Below are positions 1 through 5,779 of a stretch of DNA of 32,228 nt, piece by piece. Below the pieces are notes generated by a model. That model searched no databases. It saw nothing but the letters and a program-made list of their open reading frames with translations, and was not told where the DNA came from. A program made the translations under genes and the position numbers. Where the stretch lies: assembly GCA_009777715.1 (NCBI GenBank), contig WRLH01000031.1, positions 1 to 32,228 of the forward strand, written 5' to 3'. The stretch comes from Lachnospiraceae bacterium. GTDB lineage: Bacteria; Bacillota; Clostridia; Lachnospirales; Lachnospiraceae. How positions within the stretch are numbered: the first letter of the stretch is position 1; every line of letters starts with the position of its first letter.

Positions 1-119
1 TTTGTTTGTCATGCAATTATCAAGGTACGTTTTATCTAAAATGCTGCTAAGCAGTTTATTTGAAAATATTTCATTTTAGGTATTGACATTTAATAGTTAG
101 TCTTTCTTGCTTTTACCGC

Positions 120-608
120 CTATTTGCCGTGGTATCTTTCCAGCTGTGCCGACAATTCCAAAACCTTGGACGCATAATCTGAAATTTGTCCTGTCCGCTC
201 GGCATACTCCGCTGGTTTCCTAAATCCGTTGTAAGCCATAAGAACTATTGCTATGTCATGGTGGAGTTCCTTTAACTCCATGATGTAATCAGCCGCCATC
301 AAAATGCTCTGGTATGGGTCGTATAGGTCAGTAACCCCCAGACGGTTCATGCGTTCCCGGTGAAAAGGCTCGTTTATCTGCATTAAGCCTATGCAAGTGC
401 CGTTTTTTGCTTCCGGGCGGAAACTGCTTTCATAAAATGCTATTGCTTGCAATATTTCCGGGCAAAGACCATATGAATACCCAATTTTTTCAGTCATTTC
501 CTTAATGTCTTCCGGCACTTTGACCGGGGCATTGCCTGTCTGGGCCGCAACGGTGATTGAAGCTAATAAAAATGCTGCTATCAATATCAGCAAGTATATT
601 TTTTTCAT
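120..608 (-). CDS. Secreted lytic transglycosylase (SLT domain)
   Basis: A 162-residue protein with an N-terminal signal peptide (Lys-Lys then a hydrophobic stretch, residues 4-22) followed by one SLT-type lysozyme-fold domain. The expected landmarks are present: the catalytic Glu in the ESS motif (E60), GLMQI (74-78) and AYN (125-127). Such enzymes cleave the MurNAc-GlcNAc bond of peptidoglycan to 1,6-anhydro products outside the cell. In conjugative elements the small VirB1-like versions open the wall locally for the transfer channel; in phages they help entry or lysis. Its start codon overlaps by one base the stop of the small gene upstream, so the two are probably translationally coupled. 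Assignment to conjugation rather than lysis is inference. Confidence 0.88.
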   Translation of the reverse strand: MKKIYLLILIAAFLLASITVAAQTGNAPVKVPEDIKEMTEKIGYSYGLCPEILQAIAFYESSFRPEAKNGTCIGLMQINEPFHRERMNRLGVTDLYDPYQSILMAADYIMELKELHHDIAIVLMAYNGFRKPAEYAERTGQISDYASKVLELSAQLERYHGK

Positions 609-733
609 TATGTATTTTTCCTTTCTTGGGCGGCTAAATAATCAATATAATCCCTTTCATCGGCAAATAGCATATATTCGCCGCCAACCAGCCCCATATA
701 ACCATTTTCCGTGAAATATCCTTTCATTCTCAT
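608..733 (-). CDS. Small element protein (41 aa) of unknown function
   Basis: A 41-residue ORF, with start ATG at 731-733 preceded by AGAGGG. It reads MRMKGYFTENGYMGLVGGEY and then a short acidic/aromatic tail with YIDYLA. I recognise the pattern (NGYMG followed by YxLFAxExDY) as that of tiny proteins seen in Clostridia conjugative elements, from memory and without a search. Its stop overlaps the start of the lytic transglycosylase gene by one base, which argues it is really translated. A second in-frame ATG at 725-727 is an alternative start. Function unknown. Confidence 0.6.
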   Translation of the reverse strand: MRMKGYFTENGYMGLVGGEYMLFADERDYIDYLAAQERKNT

Positions 734-810
734 TGTCCCTCTTCATCTTCGCTTTCGTCCTCATCATTGCCGCAACACAAATCTAAAAACCATTCGTTAA
801 AGTTTTCAAT
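730..810 (-). CDS. Possible 26-codon acidic ORF without a normal start
   Basis: Between the DUF3850 gene and the 41-aa gene one minus-strand frame is open and reads like protein: IENFNEWFLDLCCGND followed by a run of Glu/Asp. Its TGA overlaps the next ATG (ATGA), as in a coupled pair. No in-frame ATG, GTG or TTG exists; the only options are ATT at 808-810 or a lost start. It could be a decayed gene or a non-canonically initiated micro-ORF. Low confidence. Confidence 0.25.
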   Translation of the reverse strand: MENFNEWFLDLCCGNDEDESEDEEGQ

Positions 811-815
811 TGTTT

Positions 816-1151
816 TTAAATGCTTTCCGATGCTTTCTTAAAACTGCTGAAATCGTTCATTGAATCCAGAATTGTTTTTTCCTCACCGCCCACGGTGGCC
901 GCAGGTGAAACTTTGCAAAGGTCAATCGCCATTATTACAAATCCTTCTTTGACAAACTTCGGGTCATCAAAAATATAGGTTATTTCAAATAATGCGGCGC
1001 GTCCGGTATAGCCGTCTTTTTCCGTGTATTCATTGAGTGCAAGATAGTCCCCAACAGAATAATCGCGGTCGTTTATCCTAGATTCAAAATTTTTGCGGCA
1101 AGCGGCTGACTCTTCAAAAAATTCCGGCAAGCATTTTAGTGTATGGATCAT
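816..1151 (-). CDS. DUF3850 (ASCH/PUA-like) domain protein
   Basis: A 111-residue protein. The first about 80 residues match the DUF3850 layout as I know it: HTLKCLPEFF at the start, the central NDRDYSVGDYLALNEY, then YTGR, a beta strand ending YIFDD and FVIMAI. DUF3850 belongs to the ASCH superfamily, a PUA-like fold thought to bind RNA or modified nucleotides, and is common in phages and integrative elements. The usual ExRKNDRD segment is here ESRINDRD. The last 30 residues form an extra tail not typical of the short family members. A strong AGGAGA site lies 8 bases before the ATG. The biochemical role is not known. Confidence 0.75.
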   Translation of the reverse strand: MIHTLKCLPEFFEESAACRKNFESRINDRDYSVGDYLALNEYTEKDGYTGRAALFEITYIFDDPKFVKEGFVIMAIDLCKVSPAATVGGEEKTILDSMNDFSSFKKASESI

Positions 1152-1196
1152 TTTTTTGTCTCCTTTACTAGAAACTCTTCACGCTCTTTTTTATTT

Positions 1197-1805
1197 TTAA
1201 ACATTTTCCGTTTCCTCTCTTCCTGCCACTAAGGGCTTGAATATTTCCACCATCACGTTAAGGACGATGGAATTACCTGCCTGTTTGTATAGCTGGGTAT
1301 CGCTTGTCCTTTCAATCCGCCCATGTTTTTCGAACTGCTTTCTTTTCTTTTTGTGGCCTGGGTGTTTTTTTAGGTATTCCTCGGCTTCTTTGCCTACCAT
1401 CCATTTTGCCTTATGAAAGTCCTCGTCCGAGAAGCCCATCAGCCGCCAGCATTCAAGGGGTGTCAGCTTCCTTATCCTGTAATCGGCTTCCGTGGTCATT
1501 GCCGGGGTCATTATTTTGGGCTGGTGGCCGCCGCCGGAGCAGGTGTCCAATGCCGGGGAGCTTCCGTCAGTAGCTATGACACGTCCCGGCTGCGGGTTTT
1601 CAAATTTACGCCTATTTGCTCCGGCTGTCAGCAGATTTCCTATCTGGTTTATTTTCGGTCTTGGCATTTTTTCCTCTATTATCTTGATGGGGTCTTTGTA
1701 GTCCCTTGATAGGAGCGTTGTGCTGACGCTGTCTGTTTGCAGGACTAGATATCCGTTATGGCAGTTCCCATCTTTCCCCAGCGTCCCGGCGTGTTTTATC
1801 TTCAT
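1197..1805 (-). CDS. Cytosine-5 DNA methyltransferase, C-terminal half (target recognition, motifs IX-X)
   Basis: A 202-residue protein holding the second half of a C5 DNA methyltransferase. It has a target-recognition segment (about residues 10-105), motif IX (RKLTPLECWRLMGF, 112-125) and motif X (QAGNSIVLNVM, 175-185). It lacks the cofactor site and catalytic PC motif, which are in the gene just upstream; the two genes share the four bases ATGA (1802-1805). Two internal segments (20-43 and 76-99) resemble each other and the C-terminus of the upstream protein: TD, then a T/L-rich stretch, then a D/QP-x-K-I ending. This suggests a repeated fold in the recognition domain. It probably works as the beta-like subunit of a two-chain enzyme, as in M.AquI, or is the product of a frameshift break. 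Confidence 0.82.
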   Translation of the reverse strand: MKIKHAGTLGKDGNCHNGYLVLQTDSVSTTLLSRDYKDPIKIIEEKMPRPKINQIGNLLTAGANRRKFENPQPGRVIATDGSSPALDTCSGGGHQPKIMTPAMTTEADYRIRKLTPLECWRLMGFSDEDFHKAKWMVGKEAEEYLKKHPGHKKKRKQFEKHGRIERTSDTQLYKQAGNSIVLNVMVEIFKPLVAGREETENV

Positions 1806-2686
1806 AGGATTATCCTCATTGGGTCTGTGCCGTCATGGGCGGTGAGCGTCCTCGCCGTGCCGTCTGTGCCGTATACTTTGTTGGACTGGTGCTTGCCTGT
1901 CCCTTTTTCCAGATGCCCCGCTTCGTTGATGTTGGTTTTATTGGCTTTCCGCGCCTGTTTATTAGCTTGTTTCTCTTTGTATTTTTCGACCAGCAGCCGG
2001 GCGGCTTCCGTGTTTATGTAGTATTTTTCGCTAACTTTTTCTTCCAGATAGTCCGCGATTGTCTTGCCTAATGCTATGGGTTCGGGGAAGCTGTAGCTAA
2101 AATCACCGAGGAGCGAGGCCATGAAGCACCTATTGCGGTTCTGCGCGACTCCGTAATCGGCAGCATTCATCATCCGGACATAATTTTTATATCCTTTGGC
2201 GGCAAGGAAGTCCTGCCAGTCGTGGAATTGGCTGATGTTTTTCCTGTTGGCGACATCCGGGACGTTTTCCATGAGCAAAATGTCCGGAAGCTCCGTGGTT
2301 TCGTTTAGCAGCCGCTCGACTTCCCATAGAAGCCCGGAACGTGTCTTTGCCCCTTTTGCCATGCCTTTTCTTTTGCCCGCCGGGGAGAGGTCTTGGCATG
2401 GGAATGAGTAGGTCATGATGTAGGAGTATTTTTCTTTTTCGGTTATCCCTAAGTATTTGCCCTTGACCTTGGTTATGTCCGCTGGCTTGAATGCCGTGCC
2501 ATGGATGGCGTTGTATGCGGCCATGGCGGGCTTGTCAATTTCGATGGCGCGGTAGTGTTCGAAATCAGCCCCCAGCTCCCTTAATGCCATCGCCTGTGAC
2601 CCTATCCCGGCGAACAGCTCAATCAGCCGGATTGGCTTGCTGATGATGTATTTTGGGTATAAGACATCAAATATGGTCATCTGCAT
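1802..2686 (-). CDS. Cytosine-5 DNA methyltransferase, N-terminal catalytic half
   Basis: A 294-residue protein with C5 methyltransferase motifs I to VIII in order. The AdoMet-binding ELFAGIGSQ is at 23-31, the catalytic PCQ at 96-98 (Cys97), ENV at 140-142 and QNRNR at 182-186. The chain ends shortly after the first recognition-domain repeat, and motifs IX-X are encoded by the overlapping downstream gene, so neither half should methylate DNA alone. The N-terminus is MQMTIFDVLYPKY; the QMTIF segment fits the sliding-clamp-binding pattern and recurs in two neighbouring proteins. There is no cognate restriction enzyme in view, so protection of the element's own DNA against host restriction is the likeliest role (inference). 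Confidence 0.87.
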   Translation of the reverse strand: MQMTIFDVLYPKYIISKPIRLIELFAGIGSQAMALRELGADFEHYRAIEIDKPAMAAYNAIHGTAFKPADITKVKGKYLGITEKEKYSYIMTYSFPCQDLSPAGKRKGMAKGAKTRSGLLWEVERLLNETTELPDILLMENVPDVANRKNISQFHDWQDFLAAKGYKNYVRMMNAADYGVAQNRNRCFMASLLGDFSYSFPEPIALGKTIADYLEEKVSEKYYINTEAARLLVEKYKEKQANKQARKANKTNINEAGHLEKGTGKHQSNKVYGTDGTARTLTAHDGTDPMRIIL

Positions 2687-2699
2687 TTAATTTGCCCCC

Positions 2700-2757
2700 A
2701 TGTAATCAAAGATGTTCATCTGCCCCCCCCCTTATGTAATCAAAGATGTTCATCTGC
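2700..2757. repeat. 24-bp direct repeat flanking a nine-C tract at a methyltransferase 3' end
   Basis: The same 24 bases occur at 2700-2723 and 2734-2757, separated by the rest of a run of nine C (2723-2731) and TT. On the coding (minus) strand this is a duplicated codon block for QMNIFDY followed by G9. The tract is long enough to slip. With nine G the protein ends in RGGADEHL; with eight G the frame runs through the second copy and would end in RGGQMNIFDYMGAN. Confidence 0.9.
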
Positions 2758-3368
2758 GAACGGTGCTGTGAAAGCCTTTCGTCCGCCAGCTCATAATATT
2801 TTTTGTCAATCTCGAAGCCCACGGCATCGAGGTTCATATCATGGCAAGCGATTAGGCTTGACGCGCTTCCGGCATGGGTATCAAGGATTCTCCAGCCGGG
2901 CTTTGCGTATTTTGCCAATATCCATCCGTAGAGGGCGATGGGCTTCTGGCAGGGGTGTATCTTGCGAAACCTTTTCCTTTCGCCTTGGATTTTATGGATT
3001 GGGTATCTGAATACTTTGGCGGGCATTTTTATGTTCGTCCACATATATTCCGCGCTTGCGAAGTTGTCCACGCTCTGCATTTTATCCCAGACGATGAAGT
3101 ATTCGCTTGGCGGCAGTTTGAAGTTGTTCGCGCCAAATATTATCTGGTATCTGCTCACCCGGAAAAGTTCTTTAAAGTATGCCTCTTCCGGCTTCCTGTC
3201 CCAGCTGTTTATTTTTGCCTCACCACATATCCTGTTATGGGTTTCGTTTTTCCGCTCGAACCTTTTAAGCCCATATGGCGGATCTGTGATTGCCAAGTCA
3301 AAGTGCTTGTCCGGGTATTTCGCCATCCCGGCCATGCAGTCCATGTTGTGAAATTCTATGTTGCCCAT
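2706..3368 (-). CDS. Site-specific DNA amino-methyltransferase (N6-adenine or N4-cytosine), DPPY type
   Basis: A 220-residue AdoMet-dependent methyltransferase. The catalytic DPPY motif is at 29-32 and comes before the AdoMet-binding region (ILDTHAGSAS, 161-170; the usual FxGxG is degenerate), the order of beta-class amino-methyltransferases. HPCQKP (138-143) is the typical segment just before motif I. DPPY favours adenine-N6 but does not exclude cytosine-N4. The C-terminus carries QMNIF (195-199), a candidate sliding-clamp-binding peptide, followed by a tail whose frame depends on the G9 tract at 2723-2731. No paired endonuclease is visible, so it is best called an orphan methyltransferase of the element. 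Confidence 0.87.
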   Translation of the reverse strand: MGNIEFHNMDCMAGMAKYPDKHFDLAITDPPYGLKRFERKNETHNRICGEAKINSWDRKPEEAYFKELFRVSRYQIIFGANNFKLPPSEYFIVWDKMQSVDNFASAEYMWTNIKMPAKVFRYPIHKIQGERKRFRKIHPCQKPIALYGWILAKYAKPGWRILDTHAGSASSLIACHDMNLDAVGFEIDKKYYELADERLSQHRSQMNIFDYIRGGADEHL

Positions 3369-3387
3369 GCTTTGCGCCGCTCCTTAT

Positions 3388-3489
3388 TTATCTATGTAGT
3401 CTTTGAAATCCTTGACTTTCTGGAAAGTTGCCCTCATGTTTACCCACCGGGAAGTTATGGCTGTCAACGTCTATCAGCCCTATCCGCAT
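3388..3489 (-). pseudogene. Truncated remnant beginning MRIGLIDVDSHNFP
   Basis: A 33-residue ORF with a strong AAAGGAGA site. Its first 14 residues, MRIGLIDVDSHNFP, are the start I associate with much longer element-borne proteins having a Rossmann-like/B12-binding-like N-terminus. After FPVG the frame turns into unconvincing sequence and stops. In another frame (3384-3437) the DNA encodes RATFQKVKDFKDYIDK, which looks like a genuine protein C-terminus. The simplest reading is an internal deletion that joined the two ends of a longer gene out of frame. The parent family is named from memory only. Confidence 0.5.
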
Positions 3490-3513
3490 ATTCCGTATCT
3501 CCTTTCGCTTTGC

Positions 3514-3801
3514 TCATGAAAAATCGAAAATAGTCATTTGGCCGGGGATTTCGGTTTCTTCCCGCTTGCCTTTGGTCATGGTTGAGACGATGGTGCGGTC
3601 TCCGGCATAGGGCTTGCCGGGGAAAAGGCCGCAAGCGGCAAATCCGGCGTTCCAGTCGGTGGCCTCGGAACGGCTTTCGCCGTACACCCGGCATTTCCGG
3701 TATTTTTTCAAGTTATGCTTTTCGCTGGTGAAGTGTCTGCAATCCTTGCAAAATCCATCGCCGATTCCGAAAAGCTTGTGCATGAGGTGGATTTTATTCA
3801 T
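3514..3801 (-). CDS. Small four-cysteine protein with a C-terminal QMTIF motif
   Basis: A 95-residue protein of an element-associated family I recognise only by pattern. Cysteines at 18, 21, 37 and 57 (CKDC, KCRVYG, ACGLF) could hold one zinc ion. The stretch SRSEATDWN between them looks highly conserved in type. The C-terminus is IPGQMTIFDFS, ending in QMTIF (88-92), the same short motif found in the two methyltransferases downstream. The ribosome site (AAGG) is weak. The position in a run with the methyltransferases suggests a job in DNA metabolism of the element, but no function is assigned. Confidence 0.6.
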   Translation of the reverse strand: MNKIHLMHKLFGIGDGFCKDCRHFTSEKHNLKKYRKCRVYGESRSEATDWNAGFAACGLFPGKPYAGDRTIVSTMTKGKREETEIPGQMTIFDFS

Positions 3802-3841
3802 AACTTGCCTTGCTCTTTCTTGACTGTGCTTCCGGCTTTCA

Positions 3842-3871
3842 TGGACACCGCTGGGAGAATCACGGTGTCCA
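3842..3871. other. Nine-base-pair hairpin in the gap between small element genes
   Basis: TGGACACCG (3842-3850) is a perfect inverted repeat of CGGTGTCCA (3863-3871), with a 12-base loop and no T tract, so it is not a standard terminator. Its right arm overlaps a second, smaller pairing, CACGG with the CCGTG about 15 bases further right, so the two hairpins would exclude each other. The 135-bp gap also contains a minus-strand frame reading NAGCQLYHGRHVDTVILPAV and ending at the next gene's start. That frame has no start codon, so I do not call a gene. Confidence 0.5.
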
Positions 3872-3936
3872 CGTGCCGGCCGTGATATAACTGGCAGCCC
3901 GCATTGGGCCGATAGTTACCGATGGTGAATTATTGA

Positions 3937-4203
3937 TTACATCACTTGGAGCTTGTCGGCATCCATAATGCACAGGGCATCGGATAGCCGCCACCATTCT
4001 TCAATCGTCATTTTTCCCGGCTCTTTTTTCCTATTCTGCCATGTCCGGACGGTGAAATGGGCTTTTATTGCCAATTCTTCATCGCTTAAATCATGGTATC
4101 GCTGAAATTTTTCGATTGTGCCGATTAATAAGCGGCCGCGCTTTTCGCTGTTTATATGCTTACCTCTGGCTATTCTTATACTGCTGCCGGGTGGCTGATT
4201 AAT
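3937..4203 (-). CDS. Helix-turn-helix protein lacking an evident start codon
   Basis: The minus strand is open from just after a TAA at 4204-4206 to a TAA at 3937-3939, about 88 codons. The core, YHDLSDEELAIKAHFTVRTW followed by QNRKKEPG, is a clear helix-turn-helix of the phage-repressor kind, with a conserved tail (MTIEEWWRLSDAL). No in-frame ATG or GTG precedes the domain. Candidates are ATT at 4201-4203, an internal TTG that would cut into the HTH, or an upstream frameshift. It may therefore be broken, or start non-canonically. It is probably a small DNA-binding regulator of the element. Confidence 0.55.
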   Translation of the reverse strand: MNQPPGSSIRIARGKHINSEKRGRLLIGTIEKFQRYHDLSDEELAIKAHFTVRTWQNRKKEPGKMTIEEWWRLSDALCIMDADKLQVM

Positions 4204-4253
4204 TTAATTTAATTATTTAGGTGTCTTTGTTTAGCTTCTATCACTCCCCGCTT

Positions 4254-4523
4254 TCAAAATATGTTTTCTGGCTCGTATTTGATTCTGTAATCGCTGATGA
4301 TTTCGGACAATCTTTCACGCTCTTCACCCAAGGCTTCAAACCTTGTCATTGCGTTTTTATATCTCCGGTATTCTGTCAGCCTGTCGCTTGCTTCAATCAT
4401 AAAGTCCCACTTGGATTCATTGTTAAGGAATGCCATCATGTCAGCATGGGCTAATTTTGCGAATATGTATTTGTCAAGGTCAAGGGCGATATAGGGCTTT
4501 TTCAAGGATGGCGTATTCCTCAT
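4254..4523 (-). CDS. Hypothetical element protein, possible 3' part of a split gene
   Basis: The convincing protein begins near residue 12 (ALDLDKYIFAKLAHADMMAF) and continues as a helical, charge-rich sequence (TEYRRYKNAMTRFEALGEER) to the C-terminus EPENIF. The first eleven residues come from an ATG inside the upstream gene, have no ribosome site and look out of register. The upstream gene's protein ends in EKALYRP where this one gains sense (KKPYIALDLD). The two may be halves of a single gene separated by a frameshift, or overlapping genes. No function recognised. Confidence 0.5.
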   Translation of the reverse strand: MRNTPSLKKPYIALDLDKYIFAKLAHADMMAFLNNESKWDFMIEASDRLTEYRRYKNAMTRFEALGEERERLSEIISDYRIKYEPENIF

Positions 4524-4605
4524 CGTTCATGTAGATTTGCCTGCTGCATTCGCCACATTTCCGGTTCAATTCCTCAAGTCTTTCTTGGAGTTCTATTTTT
4601 GTCAT
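4480..4605 (-). CDS. Small CxxC protein (41 aa), possible 5' part of a split gene
   Basis: A 41-residue ORF with AAAGGA nine bases upstream of the ATG. The sequence MTKIELQERLEELNRKCGEC has an N-terminal helix and a CGEC pair, followed by SRQIYMNDEEYAILEKAL. A lone CxxC may form half of a zinc knuckle. It overlaps the following gene by 44 bases in a different frame; joining both frames would give one protein of about 120 residues. This is real coding sequence by its ribosome site and composition, but whether it stands alone is uncertain. Confidence 0.5.
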   Translation of the reverse strand: MTKIELQERLEELNRKCGECSRQIYMNDEEYAILEKALYRP

Positions 4606-4662
4606 GTGCTTGTCCTTTCTGCCGGGTTAGGCTGTTGGTTTCTTATGGGTTCATTTTTTAAG

Positions 4663-4812
4663 CTAATACTCCTGTCCAGCCGGGCAGATGGTTCTTGTAT
4701 GTTCAATATCGCTGGGTTCGCAACCCCACTCCTCGGCTTTCTGCTCAATCCATAAAGTGATCAAGTGATTTTTTATATGTTCTTGGGTTTCATATGGGAT
4801 TATTGGTTTCAT
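4663..4812 (-). CDS. Small hypothetical element protein (49 aa)
   Basis: A 49-residue ORF with ribosome site AGAGGT four bases before the ATG. The sequence begins MKPIIPYETQEHIKNHLITL and goes on with WIEQKAEEWGCEPSDIE, a compact helical design. It lies second in the leftward cluster, after the Cro-like gene, so it is likely expressed from the same or a nearby promoter. No family recognised. The bases between it and the next gene (4606-4662) hold nothing I can identify. Confidence 0.5.
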   Translation of the reverse strand: MKPIIPYETQEHIKNHLITLWIEQKAEEWGCEPSDIEHTRTICPAGQEY

Positions 4813-4929
4813 TTTGACCTCTTGCTAATTTTATGCCATATGGCTTGTATAGGTTTCTTGTTTTCGGTGTGATTTCTGCTACTGGGCAACTGATTTTTAA
4901 TTAATGAATTTGTGTCAAGCTTATGTGTC

Positions 4930-4945
4930 GTTAAGGAAGCTTAAC
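4930..4945. promoter_or_regulatory. Operator-like dyad at the 3' end of the Cro-like gene
   Basis: GTTAAG-GAAG-CTTAAC is a perfect 6+6 dyad, 16 bp in all, directly after the stop of the Cro-like gene. It has the same half-sites and length as the dyad at 5229-5244 in the repressor control region. A minus-strand TTGACA (4918-4913) lies 12 bp away but lacks a good -10 partner. The site may be a secondary operator, allowing looping, or simply a small hairpin. Confidence 0.45.
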
Positions 4946-5155
4946 TTATTGTCGAAAAAAAAAATCTTTTAATTCGTCTGTTTTTACGTGCAAAAGCTCG
5001 ATGATTTTTTGCATTTCCGATTGTGAAAATCCTACTGAATTATTTAATTTACAAGATAAAGAAGCTTTGGACAAATTCATTGCTTTTGCAAAAGCCCCTT
5101 CTGTCTTATATTTTTCTCTTATGCGACCTCTTAATTTTGAATAATCATATGGCAT
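4946..5155 (-). CDS. DUF739 family Cro-like DNA-binding protein
   Basis: A 69-residue helix-turn-helix protein starting MPYDYSKLRGRIREKY, the signature of the DUF739 family of phage and element regulators. The HTH is about residues 18-40 (AFAKAMNLSKASLSCKLN), followed by the QSEMQKIIELL helix. It stands divergently opposite the repressor gene, the classic cro/cI geometry, and heads the leftward cluster of element genes. An AAAGGA site lies 11 bases before the ATG. It likely represses or tunes transcription from the shared control region (inference from context). Confidence 0.8.
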   Translation of the reverse strand: MPYDYSKLRGRIREKYKTEGAFAKAMNLSKASLSCKLNNSVGFSQSEMQKIIELLHVKTDELKDFFFRQ

Positions 5156-5228
5156 TTTTACAAATTCCTTTCTATTATTTTAAAATTTGAATTTTCTTTT
5201 CGTATAGGCCTAAGTTTTAACGAATCTA

Positions 5229-5265
5229 GTTAATGTACCTTAACAGTTTAGCATCCTTAACAGTT
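5229..5265. promoter_or_regulatory. Operator cluster between Cro-like and repressor genes
   Basis: The dyad GTTAATGTACCTTAAC is at 5229-5244. CCTTAACAGTT is repeated directly at 5238-5248 and 5255-5265, a 17-bp period. These elements overlap the -10 and spacer of the leftward promoter. Further TTAAC/GTTAA half-sites occur toward the repressor promoter. The arrangement fits cooperative binding by the repressor, the Cro-like protein or both. Confidence 0.55.
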
Positions 5266-5274
5266 GCTTGTCAA
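5245..5274 (-). promoter_or_regulatory. Leftward sigma-A-type promoter of the element gene cluster
   Basis: On the minus strand TTGACA (5274-5269) is followed after 18 bases by TAAACT (5250-5245). The start of the Cro-like gene lies about 90 bp downstream. Operator-like repeats cover both the spacer and the -10, as expected for a repressed early promoter. Confidence 0.6.
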
Positions 5275-5313
5275 GCATTATTTTTAAGTTTCATTAACTT
5301 TTTTTAATTTCCC

Positions 5314-5342
5314 TTGACTTTATGTTAAACACCTTTTATTAT
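5314..5342 (+). promoter_or_regulatory. Repressor promoter
   Basis: TTGACT (5314-5319), a 17-base spacer and TATTAT (5337-5342) form a near-consensus promoter ending 20 bp before the repressor ATG. A GAGGTG ribosome site follows. A GTTAAAC half-site lies inside the spacer, so autoregulation is plausible. Confidence 0.7.
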
Positions 5343-5362
5343 TAAGCGTAGCGAGGTGTATT

Positions 5363-5779
5363 ATGAATAATAAACGAGTGGATACTTTTAAAAATAGATT
5401 AAGCATGGCAATGAACTCATGTGGAATAAATACTACTGAATTGGCGGAAAAAACAGGATATTCAAAAGCTAGCATTAGCCAATGGGTTAATGGTATATAC
5501 GAAGCAAAACAAGATGGGGTTTATCAGCTTGCACAAGCATTAAATGTAAGTGAAGCATGGTTAATGGGATATGATGTTCCGATGGCAAAAAAAATAGTAA
5601 GAATTTCCCCAAACTATTCATCTGAACTTTCAGAAATAATAAATTATTATGAAAAATTAAATGATGATGGCCGCGAACAAGCATACATAGCATTGCGCAA
5701 CTTAGCCGACATAGACCGTTATTTACTGAAAAGGGATTCATTATCAGCTTTAGTGGATACAAACGCAAAAAAGGCATGA
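5363..5779 (+). CDS. XRE-family repressor of the element
   Basis: A 138-residue protein with an N-terminal XRE helix-turn-helix (about residues 20-60: TELAEKTGYSKASISQWVNG) followed by LAQALNVSEAWLMGYDVPM, the usual end of the DNA-binding domain in element repressors. The C-terminal 70 residues are helical and contain ALRNLADIDRYL. No S24/LexA autocleavage Ser-Lys dyad is visible, so induction probably does not go through RecA-stimulated self-cleavage. A strong promoter and ribosome site lie upstream, and the gene is divergent from the Cro-like gene. It likely keeps the element silent while integrated. Confidence 0.82.
   Translation: MNNKRVDTFKNRLSMAMNSCGINTTELAEKTGYSKASISQWVNGIYEAKQDGVYQLAQALNVSEAWLMGYDVPMAKKIVRISPNYSSELSEIINYYEKLNDDGREQAYIALRNLADIDRYLLKRDSLSALVDTNAKKA

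Noticed and set aside
2874-3533. A 219-codon open frame on the plus strand across the DPPY methyltransferase
   Set aside because: It is antisense to a gene with clear catalytic motifs, has no good ribosome site and its translation is rich in Cys/Phe/Trp typical of shadow frames.
3802-3930. A gene encoding NAGCQLYHGRHVDTVILPAV and the rest of that frame
   Set aside because: The frame has no start codon and is bounded upstream by a stop at once; it could be decayed coding DNA but cannot be supported as a gene.
4890-4918. A second leftward promoter at TTGACA (4918-4913)
   Set aside because: No acceptable -10 lies 16-18 bases away; kept only as a remark with the nearby dyad.
4951-4970. Frameshift in the Cro-like gene at its homopolymer run
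   Set aside because: The run of A at the 3' end gives FFFRQ then a stop at normal family length, so no frameshift is required.
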